From positions 1 through 38,426 of the forward strand of contig CALYBL010000009.1 of assembly GCA_944412495.1 (NCBI GenBank): a stretch of 38,426 nt of DNA. Direction: 5' to 3'. Below are positions 1 through 7,491 of this stretch, one piece after another; the first letter of the stretch is position 1; the number at the start of each line of letters is the position of its first letter. Under the pieces are notes generated by a model, which was given only the letters and a program-made list of their open reading frames with translations, ran no database searches and had not been told where the DNA came from. Made by a program: the position numbers and the translations under genes. Source of the stretch: an uncultured Clostridia bacterium. GTDB lineage: Bacteria > Bacillota > Clostridia > Oscillospirales > Acutalibacteraceae.

Positions 1-239
1 GAAAGGCTGTAGCGGACTGGGGGGGGGTGGCGGCCGGACTCAGGCCGGGAGAGTGAATTAGCAGATAGAGGCCCGACTTTCGTGCACGGCGGTGAAAGGC
101 CATATCAGACTGCAGCCGAATTGCCGCCGGACTCAGTCCAAGAGAGTGAATTAACAGATATAGTCCCGACTTTCGTGCACGGCGGTGAAAGGCCATATCA
201 GACTGCAGCCGAATTGCCGCCGGACTCAGTCCGGGTTTA
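1..239. repeat. 93-bp tandem direct repeat, about 2.6 copies, running off the left edge
   Basis: Three units start at 1, 94 and 187, with an exact period of 93 bases. Units two and three are almost identical to each other from 94 to about 235. Unit one is diverged in its first 35 bases, where it carries a run of nine G at 19-27, and then matches closely. Because 93 is a multiple of three, the unit stays open in one frame on each strand: plus from base 13 to a TAG at 238-240, and minus from about 262 back to base 1. No ATG with a ribosome binding site precedes either frame, so I treat the array as a non-coding repeat or the decayed tail of a repeat-protein gene. Its full length cannot be known from this window. 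Confidence 0.85.
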
Positions 240-261
240 GTGTTATCCTTGCAGCGGCCTG

Positions 262-287
262 AAAGAAAAAGCCTCGGCTACGGAGGC
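262..287 (-). terminator. Candidate Rho-independent terminator (minus strand)
   Basis: Read on the minus strand, a short stem (GCCTC/GAGGC at 271-275 and 283-287, 7-base loop) is followed by TTTTTCTTT. It lies about 260 bases beyond the stop of the short-chain reductase gene and could end that transcript. The stem is only 5 bp, so this is a modest call. Confidence 0.4.
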
Positions 288-326
288 AGTCTATGATAGA
301 GGACGAACTCATTATAAGCAAAAAAT

Positions 327-399
327 GACTTAAAGGGCGGCAAGTATAGGGGTGTTTGACGGCTGTACATTGCTAATATATATTTGCGCCCTTTAAGTC
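327..399. repeat. Perfect 13-bp inverted repeat with 47-base spacer
   Basis: The arms GACTTAAAGGGCG (327-339) and its exact reverse complement (387-399) enclose a 47-base A/T-rich spacer. There is no T-tract after either arm, so it is not a simple terminator. It could be the ends of a very small miniature element, or a long-range RNA stem in the 3' region of the reductase transcript. No flanking target duplication was seen. The rest of 241-547 holds no gene I can support. Confidence 0.6.
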
Positions 400-547
400 G
401 GTTATAATTATATCATATATTTTCTAAAAAGTAAATTCTATTCACCATCGTTTTTGCGGATGACATACAGGAAAGCCGGCCTTTTGCCGGGAATATACGT
501 GAAAGGCCGCTGACAGGCCCTGCTGCGCAGAGAAAATAATAAATTGA

Positions 548-1267
548 CTACAGCGCAAAGCCGCCGCTCACATCGAGGATTTGTCCCGTTACAAACCCGC
601 TCTGCGCAAAAAACAGCGCAGCCGCCGCGACATCGCTTGCCAACCCCAGCCGCATGAGTGGAGTATCGGAAGCCATAGCGGCTTTGTCCCCGTCGGAAAA
701 AGATGAAAGCATGTCTGTGTCGATAACACCGGGGCATATGCAGTTTACCGTTATGCCGGATGGGCCGACCTCCTTTGCGAGCGCGCGCGTCAAGCCGATA
801 ACGGCGGCTTTTGATGCGGAATATATTGCTTCACAGGCGGCACCACGGCGGCCCCACACAGAGGAAATATTTATTATGCGTCCGCTTTTTTTGCTTATCA
901 TGCGCGGCAGCACGGCCCGGCAGACATTGAATACTCCTCTCACGTTGGTGTCCATCACCATGCTGTATTCGCCGTCTGTCATATCCTGCAAAAGCCCGTA
1001 GTGCGCGACTCCGGCGTTGTTTACGACCGTGTCCGGCGAGCCGTCCGGCAGCAGTGCGAGCAGCTTTGCGACCTCGTCCGGCTTTGAAACATCGGCGCGG
1101 ATGCACTCGGCGCTTCTGCCGGCGGAGGAAAGCCTTGCGCACAGAGCCTCGGCGGCAGTACGGCTCTTATTATAATTTATTATCACATGATATCCTGAGC
1201 CGGCAAACGACTCGGCTATGGCAGCGCCTATCCCGCGTGAGGCACCGGTTATCAATGCCGTTTTCAA
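548..1267 (-). CDS. Short-chain dehydrogenase/reductase, FabG/YmfI-like
   Basis: This is a cytoplasmic NAD(P)-dependent reductase of the classical SDR family (239 aa, normal length). The sequence shows the cofactor glycine motif GASRGIG at residues 8-14, NNAG at 83-86, a structural Asn near 108, and the catalytic Ser136-Tyr149-Lys153 set with FabG spacing. The stretch ISSVWGRRGAACE before the catalytic Tyr resembles Firmicutes proteins annotated as elongation factor P 5-aminopentanone reductase (YmfI type). That role is therefore as likely as 3-oxoacyl-ACP reductase, and the sequence alone does not decide. The gene starts with TTG (1265-1267), placed 7 bases after a GGGGG-containing ribosome site. 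It stands alone: the next gene upstream on the same strand ends 340 bases away, and no fatty-acid genes adjoin it. Confidence 0.85.
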   Translation of the reverse strand: MKTALITGASRGIGAAIAESFAGSGYHVIINYNKSRTAAEALCARLSSAGRSAECIRADVSKPDEVAKLLALLPDGSPDTVVNNAGVAHYGLLQDMTDGEYSMVMDTNVRGVFNVCRAVLPRMISKKSGRIINISSVWGRRGAACEAIYSASKAAVIGLTRALAKEVGPSGITVNCICPGVIDTDMLSSFSDGDKAAMASDTPLMRLGLASDVAAAALFFAQSGFVTGQILDVSGGFAL

Positions 1268-1608
1268 ATATATTCCCCCTTCGGATTCGAAAAAGTGCCG
1301 GGCCGGCCTTTAAAAGAATGCTCCCACCGCGCTGCGGCATAAGGAAGGAGTGAGGAAGGGAAGAGTACGCCTCATGGAACCTATTCGGTATGTAATAAAA
1401 ATCGGCTATGCAGTTTAGAGGCAGCTTTACCGCCCCTCCCTCAAAGTTTATAAGCTGCGCGGTGTGAAATATGTACTGCTGCGCAGATATGCATGCTTGC
1501 CGCCAGCGGTATTATGGATACAAATGCAGGGATTAATCCAAAACCGGAGTGCCATACGGAGCCATTGGACAAGGCTCCGAAGCGACGGGCGTATTTTTTT
1601 AGGCCGCG
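1268..1608. other. Gene-free gap upstream of the reductase gene
   Basis: There are 341 bases between two minus-strand genes. A small stem (GGAGCC/GGCTCC around 1559-1579) is present without a following T-tract on the minus strand, so I do not call a terminator. No promoter with good spacing and no small gene was found. Confidence 0.5.
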
Positions 1609-2907
1609 CTATTCCTTAAATTCAAAGCCGTATTCGGATATGCTGACTACGCGGTTTTCGAGCCGCGCCTTTTCGGCGGCAAATGCCATTATGTGGCTGT
1701 AAACGGAATTGTGTGCCGAGGATAGCATATCCTTGCTCTTTGAGCGGACGTTTTTTACAAAGTCGGCCATGAGACGCATGTCGCCGCCGCCGTGGCCGTG
1801 AATGTCCTCCGCAACATTTACGGGGACGTTTACGCAGAAGGGGTATTTGTCCTGATCGGGCTTTATAAAGCCGGCATTCTGGAATTTATAAAGATTAATG
1901 TTCGTGGTCGTGTCCTCGAGCTTTGCCTCTATCTGGCCGTGCGATCCCATGAGCTTTATCGTCCTGCTTATACCCTTGGTAAAGGCGCACATGGTAAAGG
2001 CTACATTAACGCCGTTGGCAAAGGTTATTATGCTAACCTGATTATCAACGACGTTGTTGTCGCAGCGGTGCACGCATCTGCCGTAAGGGCCTGTTTCAAG
2101 CGCCTTTCTTCGTGCATCGAGAGAGGTGTCAAGGCTTATTACATCAACGGGCCATGCCGTGTTTTTGCCGAGATAGAGCTTAGTGGCGTCATACGGGCAG
2201 TTGTCGCGGTATTTGCAGTCGTCGGTGCAGCGAGCGGTAGAGCCTTCAGGAGCGCTTTCTTTGTTAAAATAGTTCAGGCTGCCGAAGGAGGCCACGCTCA
2301 CCGGTGCGGCACCTATAAGATAATACAATAAATCCATGTCATGACAGCTCTTTGCGAGTATCATCGGGCAGGATTCGTCGCTGTTGCGCCAGTTGCCGCG
2401 CACAAAGCTGTGCGCCTGATGCCAGAAGCTGACGTTTTCGTTATGCTGTATAGCGATAAGCCGGCCTATTTCACCATCGTCGAGCAGGCGCTTTATCGTC
2501 TGGAAAATCTCGGTAAACCGAAGCACATAGCACAGCGACAGCAGCACTCCTTTTTCGGCAGCGCGGTTTGCCATTGTTATGCACTCGTCAAGGCTCGGCG
2601 ACATCGGCTTTTCGAGCAGTATATCGTAGCCGAGGTCAATGGCCATCATAGTTGGCTCAAAATGCATTTTATCCTGCGTGCATATCATGGCGCAGTCGGC
2701 TATTTTGCCGCGTGCAAAAAGCTCGGGATAATCTGCAAAGCAGTTTTCCGGTGAAATGCCGTATTTTTCGGCAAAGCGCTCGCGGCGTTCCCTTACCGGC
2801 TCTGCCACGGCGACAACCTTAAACTCCTCCGGATGCTGCAGACTGTAGGAGGCATATTCGTTGCCGCGGCCGCCGGCGCCAATAAGAATTGCTGTTACTT
2901 GTTTCAT
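1609..2907 (-). CDS. Gfo/Idh/MocA-family NAD(P)-dependent oxidoreductase
   Basis: This is a soluble sugar- or inositol-type dehydrogenase (432 aa). The N-terminal Rossmann fold begins with GAGGRG near residues 11-16. The family signature EKPMSPSLDE appears around residue 98, in the position where this family carries its EKP lysine. The C-terminal part is the usual alpha/beta substrate domain. About residues 226-243 hold a small cysteine cluster (CTDDCKYRDNCPY), which could bind a metal; members with such a cluster are known, but its role is not clear to me. The ATG start has an AGAGGTG ribosome site 7 bases upstream. It is divergent from the secreted-protein gene at 3057, and each has its own promoter in the shared 149-base gap. 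The substrate cannot be told from sequence. Confidence 0.85.
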   Translation of the reverse strand: MKQVTAILIGAGGRGNEYASYSLQHPEEFKVVAVAEPVRERRERFAEKYGISPENCFADYPELFARGKIADCAMICTQDKMHFEPTMMAIDLGYDILLEKPMSPSLDECITMANRAAEKGVLLSLCYVLRFTEIFQTIKRLLDDGEIGRLIAIQHNENVSFWHQAHSFVRGNWRNSDESCPMILAKSCHDMDLLYYLIGAAPVSVASFGSLNYFNKESAPEGSTARCTDDCKYRDNCPYDATKLYLGKNTAWPVDVISLDTSLDARRKALETGPYGRCVHRCDNNVVDNQVSIITFANGVNVAFTMCAFTKGISRTIKLMGSHGQIEAKLEDTTTNINLYKFQNAGFIKPDQDKYPFCVNVPVNVAEDIHGHGGGDMRLMADFVKNVRSKSKDMLSSAHNSVYSHIMAFAAEKARLENRVVSISEYGFEFKE

Positions 2908-2947
2908 TTAACACACCTCTGAAAGCGTAATAGTAAAAATTAATAGT

Positions 2948-2976
2948 ATTTTACTCTAACAGGATAATAAAATCAA
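2948..2976 (-). promoter_or_regulatory. Sigma-A-type promoter for the Gfo/Idh/MocA gene
   Basis: On the minus strand, TTGATT (2971-2976) and TAAAAT (2948-2953) are separated by exactly 17 bases. The inferred start of transcription lies some 35 bases before the gene's start codon. Confidence 0.6.
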
Positions 2977-2995
2977 TAGTATAAACAAATAATTA

Positions 2996-3024
2996 TTGAC
3001 ACAAAATGGAAAGCGTTGTAAAAT
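2996..3024 (+). promoter_or_regulatory. Sigma-A-type promoter with a possible cre-like site for the secreted-protein gene
   Basis: A perfect TTGACA (2996-3001) and TAAAAT (3019-3024) lie 17 bases apart. The spacer and -10 contain GGAAAGCGTTGTAA (3008-3021), which matches a CcpA cre consensus at about 10 of 14 positions; that part is speculative. Between the GGGAGG ribosome site and the ATG, AGGTTATAAACCT (about 3045-3057) is a palindrome with 5-bp arms that could partly hide the ribosome site. Confidence 0.65.
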
Positions 3025-3056
3025 TAATTATAATATAAAAGGGAGGTTATAAACCT

Positions 3057-4010
3057 ATGAAAAAACTGCGTTCGTTAATATGTGCTGCCGTTGTTACTGC
3101 GTTAGCGGCGACCACTATAATTACTACGTCAGCTGTAACACTGCCTGAAGGCTCGTCTATGGGACTGGATTTGCTGCCGGAATCAACTGATGAGTTGATT
3201 GCGGGAACAGATTGTGACGGCGGTTACATAGCTACGCTGGACGACAACGGCCTGTCGCTGGAATATACTGAGGAGGGCGAGGCACACGGCTTCTCTCAGG
3301 CAATTTTTGCGATTGGCGAGGAAATCAATGTAAACGAGATGCCCAACATAAGGATAAAAACGCATTTTACCAGTCCTGCTGATGAGGAAAATCTGCCGCG
3401 CGTTAATTTGAGAATCAATTATACGAACTCACTCGGTGAGAGCAATTATCTCATGATGAGTTACCTGGATGATGTATTTGAGATTAGTGATGCCGGTGCT
3501 ATCAATGTTGATACAGAGGCTACAATAAACTTCTTCGAGCTTCTTAATGAGCAGAACATGCTTACTGTAGACGGACTTGTCATGATAGACGAGGTTTCAT
3601 ACTGGATGGGCGGAGACGCCGGACTCGTACTGACCTATGACTACCTCTATTTTGAAGAGGGCACTCCTACCCTTAACGGAGAGGAAACAACCACCTCTGA
3701 GCTTCTTGGCAGCAGTGAGTCTTCGGCAGCAGCGACTTCTTCTGCCGCTGATGACGAATCTTCTGCGGCGGCTTCATCAGCCAGCTCTTCTGCCGCTACA
3801 TCTTCAAGAGCGAGCACATCCTCAAGAAGGACGACAACAAACGATGACAACAACATGGTTATGTGGATTGTTATAGGCGTCGTAGCGGCTGTAGTTGTTA
3901 TAGCTGTTATAGTGCTGATAGTTGTCAAGACCAAGAAATCCTCCGGAGACAAGACGGATGGAACGTCTGACGGCGAGGGTGCTGAGAAAAAGGATGACGA
4001 AGAGAAATAA
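3057..4010 (+). CDS. Secreted, C-terminally membrane-anchored protein of unknown function
   Basis: I do not recognise a family. The 317-residue product has four visible parts. The first is an N-terminal signal peptide (about residues 1-27, two lysines then a hydrophobic Ala/Val/Thr core). The second is an acidic extracellular domain (about 30-210) rich in alternating polar and hydrophobic residues that suggest beta strands. The third is a Ser/Ala/Thr linker (about 217-262) typical of wall-spanning stalks. The fourth is one transmembrane helix (about 268-292) followed by a Lys stop-transfer stretch and a charged Gly/Asp/Glu/Lys tail. There is no LPXTG sorting signal, so anchoring is by the helix. 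The extracellular domain could be a jelly-roll-like binding module, but that is a guess. GGGAGG precedes the ATG. Transcription is single-gene, ending at the terminator at 4058. Confidence 0.8.
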   Translation: MKKLRSLICAAVVTALAATTIITTSAVTLPEGSSMGLDLLPESTDELIAGTDCDGGYIATLDDNGLSLEYTEEGEAHGFSQAIFAIGEEINVNEMPNIRIKTHFTSPADEENLPRVNLRINYTNSLGESNYLMMSYLDDVFEISDAGAINVDTEATINFFELLNEQNMLTVDGLVMIDEVSYWMGGDAGLVLTYDYLYFEEGTPTLNGEETTTSELLGSSESSAAATSSAADDESSAAASSASSSAATSSRASTSSRRTTTNDDNNMVMWIVIGVVAAVVVIAVIVLIVVKTKKSSGDKTDGTSDGEGAEKKDDEEK

Positions 4011-4057
4011 GCACTGACTAAGGTGTGATAGGTTCTCTGTCGTATTTAAAATTTTAG

Positions 4058-4088
4058 CGGTCCGGCTGTTATCAGCCGGACCGTTTTC
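4058..4088 (+). terminator. Rho-independent terminator of the secreted-protein gene
   Basis: A perfect 11-bp stem (CGGTCCGGCTG 4058-4068 with its complement 4073-4083) has a four-base loop and is followed by TTTTCCTT. It lies about 48 bases after the stop codon. Confidence 0.9.
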
Positions 4089-4417
4089 CTTTACATATAA
4101 CGGGTATTATTTGCCGCGAGGCAAAATCGGCAGTATGTAAGCTAAGCAAACACAGTGAATACCGAAAGCCGATATTTTTTGCCCGATGCGCCTAAGGCAG
4201 GGATTATGCCGGTCTTTACGCGTAGTTAAGGGCTTTCGCGGCCCTTTGGCCGGAGAAAACTAAAACTGAGCACATCAATATCCGTACAAAAGTTTAGACA
4301 GAAGCGGCTGGACGAACAATAAGCATATTGCTCAGATAACCATGCCGCACATATATTTATAGTTGAAAGAGGGTTTATTGCCGCAAACAGCGCCTTTATA
4401 TACTCCTGACATACTTT
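4089..4417. other. Gene-free region between convergent transcripts
   Basis: About 330 bases lie between the terminator at 4058-4088 and the bidirectional hairpin at 4418. Short open frames on both strands lack ribosome sites and recognisable content. I see nothing else. Confidence 0.5.
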
Positions 4418-4453
4418 AAAATTCCCCAATGGCGTATGCCATTGGGAAATTTT
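4418..4453. terminator. Bidirectional terminator hairpin
   Basis: A 16-bp stem with one mismatch (4418-4433 with 4438-4453) closes on a GTAT loop. An A-tract forms the left foot and a T-tract the right foot, so it can work in both directions. It lies 130 bases past the anti-sigma gene on the minus strand and probably ends that operon. Confidence 0.75.
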
Positions 4454-4583
4454 CGGCAAAGGCTTAAGAATGCGACAACTCGCCGAGTTAAATGTGTGAA
4501 GCAGTCGGACAACACTGTACGGAGGGACACAAGGCTATGAACACGAATTATTCTAAGCCCAAGCAGTTTTTTGTATTGTATTT

Positions 4584-5231
4584 CTATTCCTTGCCGAGCA
4601 TTTTGGCATATTGGCTTGAAAGGACCTTGGACAGTATGCAAAATACCGCCGTAAGCAATATACCGATTCCGAAAAAGTGAACGCTCAGCAGAATTATTCC
4701 GACCCAATCGCCGGCGTCGGCGAGGAAAAGAAGCTTTCCAATGTTAAGGATAAAGAAATTTGCGCCATAATGGAAGCCGGCCCAAATATAAGCGCCAAGC
4801 GTAATTATTATGGTAGCCAGCAGAGAAGCGTTTGAAAAGCTTTTCCTGCTTTTATAAAGCCGGACAAAGTACCAGTTTGCAAGCGAAAGCATAAATCCGG
4901 TTGCCGGAATTACAAGCGTAAATGCCCAATAGCCGTTTGAGAATCCGGACGGAGTGGCGGCCTCTAATGCAACGCCTATTGTGATAAGTGCGAATGCGGC
5001 AAACAGCAATACTGATTGCAGTATGGATGCCTTCCAATTGTTTATGCGGCTTAGCTTTTCAGGTGCAGAAGCAGCAGATATGCCTGTCTCGGATGCAGTA
5101 TTCATGCTTTCATAAATTGCCTTGCAGTCGGGACAGGAATCGATGTGCTCTTTTACAATTGCTGCGCTTTCCTGTGAACAGCAGCTGTCAATGTACAAAG
5201 GGATTAAGTCTTTTACAACATTGCATTCCAT
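4584..5231 (-). CDS. Zinc-finger (zf-HC2) membrane anti-sigma factor
   Basis: This 215-residue protein should hold the neighbouring ECF sigma factor inactive at the membrane. The N-terminal 40 residues form the anti-sigma zinc motif: an early Cys3, then HIDSCPDC (His-x3-Cys-x2-Cys) near residues 29-36. After a soluble linker there are four hydrophobic segments (about residues 70-90, 100-125, 135-155 and 180-205), which is more than the single helix of RsiW. The ATG follows a GAGGTAA ribosome site that overlaps the last codons of the sigma gene, only 5 bases upstream, so the two are translationally coupled. The sensing signal is unknown; no protease site can be read from sequence. Confidence 0.85.
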   Translation of the reverse strand: MECNVVKDLIPLYIDSCCSQESAAIVKEHIDSCPDCKAIYESMNTASETGISAASAPEKLSRINNWKASILQSVLLFAAFALITIGVALEAATPSGFSNGYWAFTLVIPATGFMLSLANWYFVRLYKSRKSFSNASLLATIIITLGAYIWAGFHYGANFFILNIGKLLFLADAGDWVGIILLSVHFFGIGILLTAVFCILSKVLSSQYAKMLGKE

Positions 5232-5236
5232 GTTTA

Positions 5237-5713
5237 TTACCTCATTCTTTCTGACAGTTTTTGTTTTGCACGGTAAAATGTGACCCTTGCCCAGCTTTCG
5301 CTTTTGCCGAATATTTTGCTGATATCTTTAAGTGAAAATCCGCCAAGCACTGACAGCATGAACACCTCTTTATACGGCTCCTCCAGCTTGTGCAGGCTCA
5401 TAAGCGCTTTTTCGGAAAGCTCATTTTGAATAAATATTTCTTCAATATTATTTTTGTCGTCTAAAGGTGCCGTCTCGTCAAGAGGCTCTGTCTTTTTATG
5501 CTCGTTATACCATGCAAAATATGTGTTTTTTGCTATCTGGCAAAGCCATATATCCGCTTTTTCCTTATTCCGTAAAGAGGCATAGTTCATATATGCACGA
5601 AAGAAGGTCTCTTGAGTCAGCTCTTCCGCAAGCGAAATGTCGCGGGTCAGCTTTATAAGATATTTAAAGATAAAATCTCGGTTATCATTGAAAAGCTTTT
5701 CAAAATCGGCCAC
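5237..5713 (-). CDS. ECF-family RNA polymerase sigma factor
   Basis: This 158-residue extracytoplasmic-function sigma factor has only regions 2 and 4. Region 2 includes the AEELTQETFFRAY stretch near residues 29-41, which binds core polymerase and the -10. Region 4 is the helix-turn-helix around residues 108-155 with LKDISKIFGKSESWARV. An acidic linker (about 75-95) joins them. The start is GTG (5711-5713) with AAAGGA about 10 bases upstream; no ATG lies nearby in frame. It heads a two-gene operon with its anti-sigma factor. Its own promoter looks like an ECF type, implying autoregulation. Target genes outside the operon cannot be inferred here. Confidence 0.9.
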   Translation of the reverse strand: MADFEKLFNDNRDFIFKYLIKLTRDISLAEELTQETFFRAYMNYASLRNKEKADIWLCQIAKNTYFAWYNEHKKTEPLDETAPLDDKNNIEEIFIQNELSEKALMSLHKLEEPYKEVFMLSVLGGFSLKDISKIFGKSESWARVTFYRAKQKLSERMR

Positions 5714-5734
5714 AGTTTCACCGTCCTTTCAACT

Positions 5735-5764
5735 ATTAGATAAGATAATCGCCGAAACGTTACA
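5735..5764 (-). promoter_or_regulatory. ECF-type autoregulatory promoter
   Basis: On the minus strand, TGTAAC (5759-5764) is followed after 16 bases by TATCTAAT (5735-5742). The AAC -35 core and the TCTAA -10 core at this spacing fit the usual pattern of promoters read by ECF factors of the SigM/SigW/SigV group, unlike the TTGNNN/TANNNT promoters elsewhere in the window. Confidence 0.6.
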
Positions 5765-5883
5765 AAAGCAAAAACGTTTTTTAATTAAAAAAGCATCGTC
5801 CGCATACGGGATTTTTTTGCATCAAAGTGCATTTAGCTCAGAAAGAGCTTCGGCGAGCTGCGTATTAAGTGATTTTATTATTT

Positions 5884-5915
5884 AGGACCATGCCGAAAAG
5901 CAGCATGGTCCTTTT
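5884..5915. terminator. Terminator-like hairpin downstream of comM
   Basis: A 10-bp stem (AGGACCATGC 5884-5893 with 5903-5912) and a 9-base loop are present. The T-tract (TTTT) lies on the plus side, whereas comM is read on the minus strand where only a mixed A/T stretch follows. It is probably the comM transcript end, but the orientation is not ideal. Confidence 0.5.
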
Positions 5916-5967
5916 GCATATTAATTATTAAACGAACGATATGCCTTAAAATGTGCCGGGCAGAAAA

Positions 5968-7491
5968 TCACTGCCAGTATTTTCTGTCAAGACTGCGGTA
6001 GCGCACGGCCTCAGATATGTGGACAAGCTCTATCGTCTCGCTTGCGGCCAAATCGGCTATTGTGCGAGCGACCTTTATAATGCGGCCGTATGCCCTTGCG
6101 GACAGTGACAGCGACTCGAACGCCGAGCGCATAAATTTTTCGGCATCAGCGGTAAGCCGGCAATGCTTTTCCGTGAGCTCGGAGCTCATGGCGGCGTTGC
6201 AGCGGCAGCCGGTGCCGGCAAAGCGTTCGGACTGAAGTGCACGGGCGGCCGTCACCCGCTTTCTTATCTCCTTTGATGCTTCGCCGCCGCTGCCAGAGCT
6301 TAGCTCGTCGTATTTTACGGCGGGGACCTCTATATGCATGTCGAGCCTGTCGAGCAGCGGCCCGGAGACGCGGCCAAGGTAGCTCTGCACGCTCTTTCGG
6401 CTGCATCTGCAGACATGGTCCGGGTCGCCGAAAAAGCCGCACGGGCACGGATTCATTGCCGCAACAAACGACACTGAGCAGGGATATAAAACCGAGCCGC
6501 TGGCACGGGATATCCTTATCTTACCGTCCTCAAGCGGCTGGCGCAGCGCTTCAACCGCCTGCTTCGGAAATTCGGGCAGCTCGTCCAAAAACAATACACC
6601 ATTATGAGCAAGCGATATTTCGCCCGGCCTTGGCATGCTGCCGCCGCCCGAAAGTCCTGCCGGTGAAATAGTATGGTGCGGTGAGCGGAAGGGCCGCTCG
6701 AAAATAAGCGGCATGCCCTCCGGCAGAAGCCCGGCTACGGAGTATATTTTTGTAGTCTCCACCGCCTCGTCAAAGCTCATTTCCGGCAATATCGACGGCA
6801 GCCGCTTCGCCAGCATGCTCTTGCCGGAGCCGGGCGGACCTATCATCAGCACATTGTGGCCGCCCGCCGCTGCAATCTCAAGCGCACGCTTGGCGGTCTC
6901 CTGCCCCCTTACATCGGCAAAATCCAAATATTCCGGCGGTGCGGGCAGAGGATAATCCTTACCGCTTACCGGCGCTATGTCCGCTTCTCCCTTCAGATGC
7001 GCAAGCAGCTCGCTGACGTTGCGGACGGCATAAATATCTAAGCCCTTTACGACGGACGCCTCCGCTGCGTTGCCATACGGGATATAAAACCGCTTAAAGC
7101 CGCTTTTGACTGCGTGCAGTGCCATCGAAAGAATTCCGCGTACCGGCCGCACGGCGCCGTTGAGTGAAAGCTCACCGATAAAGACGGCGTCGGACAGCTC
7201 GGCGTCAAGCTGGCGAGACGCCTTAAGCAGCGAGATTAGCACCGGCAGGTCGTAAATTGGACCTTCCTTGCGAATGTCTGCCGGAGCGAGATTTATTGTT
7301 ATGCGGCTTACCGGATATTCAAAGCCCGAATTTTTAAGCGCCGAGCGGACTCTGTCCTTTGACTCCTTAACGGCCGCGCCCGGCAGCCCCACTATGTCAA
7401 ACGCGGGAAGTCCCTGAGTCAGGTCGCATTCGACCGCGACGGTAAAGGCGTCCAGCCCGAACATTCCGGCGCTGTAAAGCTTTGAAAACAT
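5968..7491 (-). CDS. comM: YifB/ComM-family Mg-chelatase-like AAA+ ATPase
   Basis: The product is 507 aa, the normal length for the family. ComM-type proteins are hexameric helicases that extend branch migration during natural transformation. The N-terminal domain (about 1-180) is the Lon-protease/S5-like fold, beginning MFSKLYSAG and containing GLPGAAVKESKDRV. It is followed by an AAA+ Mg-chelatase domain with the Walker A motif GPPGSGKS near residue 217 and a Cys-rich loop (MNPCPCGFFGD, then HVCRC) near 345-363. The C-terminal lid domain ends the protein. The open frame extends 155 codons further upstream, but I place the start at the ATG at 7491. That ATG has GGGGGTG 6 bases before it, and homologues begin there. 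The gene is transcribed alone after a long leader gap. Presence of ComM hints at competence but does not prove it. Confidence 0.92.
   Translation of the reverse strand: MFSKLYSAGMFGLDAFTVAVECDLTQGLPAFDIVGLPGAAVKESKDRVRSALKNSGFEYPVSRITINLAPADIRKEGPIYDLPVLISLLKASRQLDAELSDAVFIGELSLNGAVRPVRGILSMALHAVKSGFKRFYIPYGNAAEASVVKGLDIYAVRNVSELLAHLKGEADIAPVSGKDYPLPAPPEYLDFADVRGQETAKRALEIAAAGGHNVLMIGPPGSGKSMLAKRLPSILPEMSFDEAVETTKIYSVAGLLPEGMPLIFERPFRSPHHTISPAGLSGGGSMPRPGEISLAHNGVLFLDELPEFPKQAVEALRQPLEDGKIRISRASGSVLYPCSVSFVAAMNPCPCGFFGDPDHVCRCSRKSVQSYLGRVSGPLLDRLDMHIEVPAVKYDELSSGSGGEASKEIRKRVTAARALQSERFAGTGCRCNAAMSSELTEKHCRLTADAEKFMRSAFESLSLSARAYGRIIKVARTIADLAASETIELVHISEAVRYRSLDRKYWQ

Noticed and set aside
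4492-4680. 62-codon plus frame overlapping the anti-sigma gene
   Set aside because: It runs antisense through the end of a well-supported gene and has no recognisable content.
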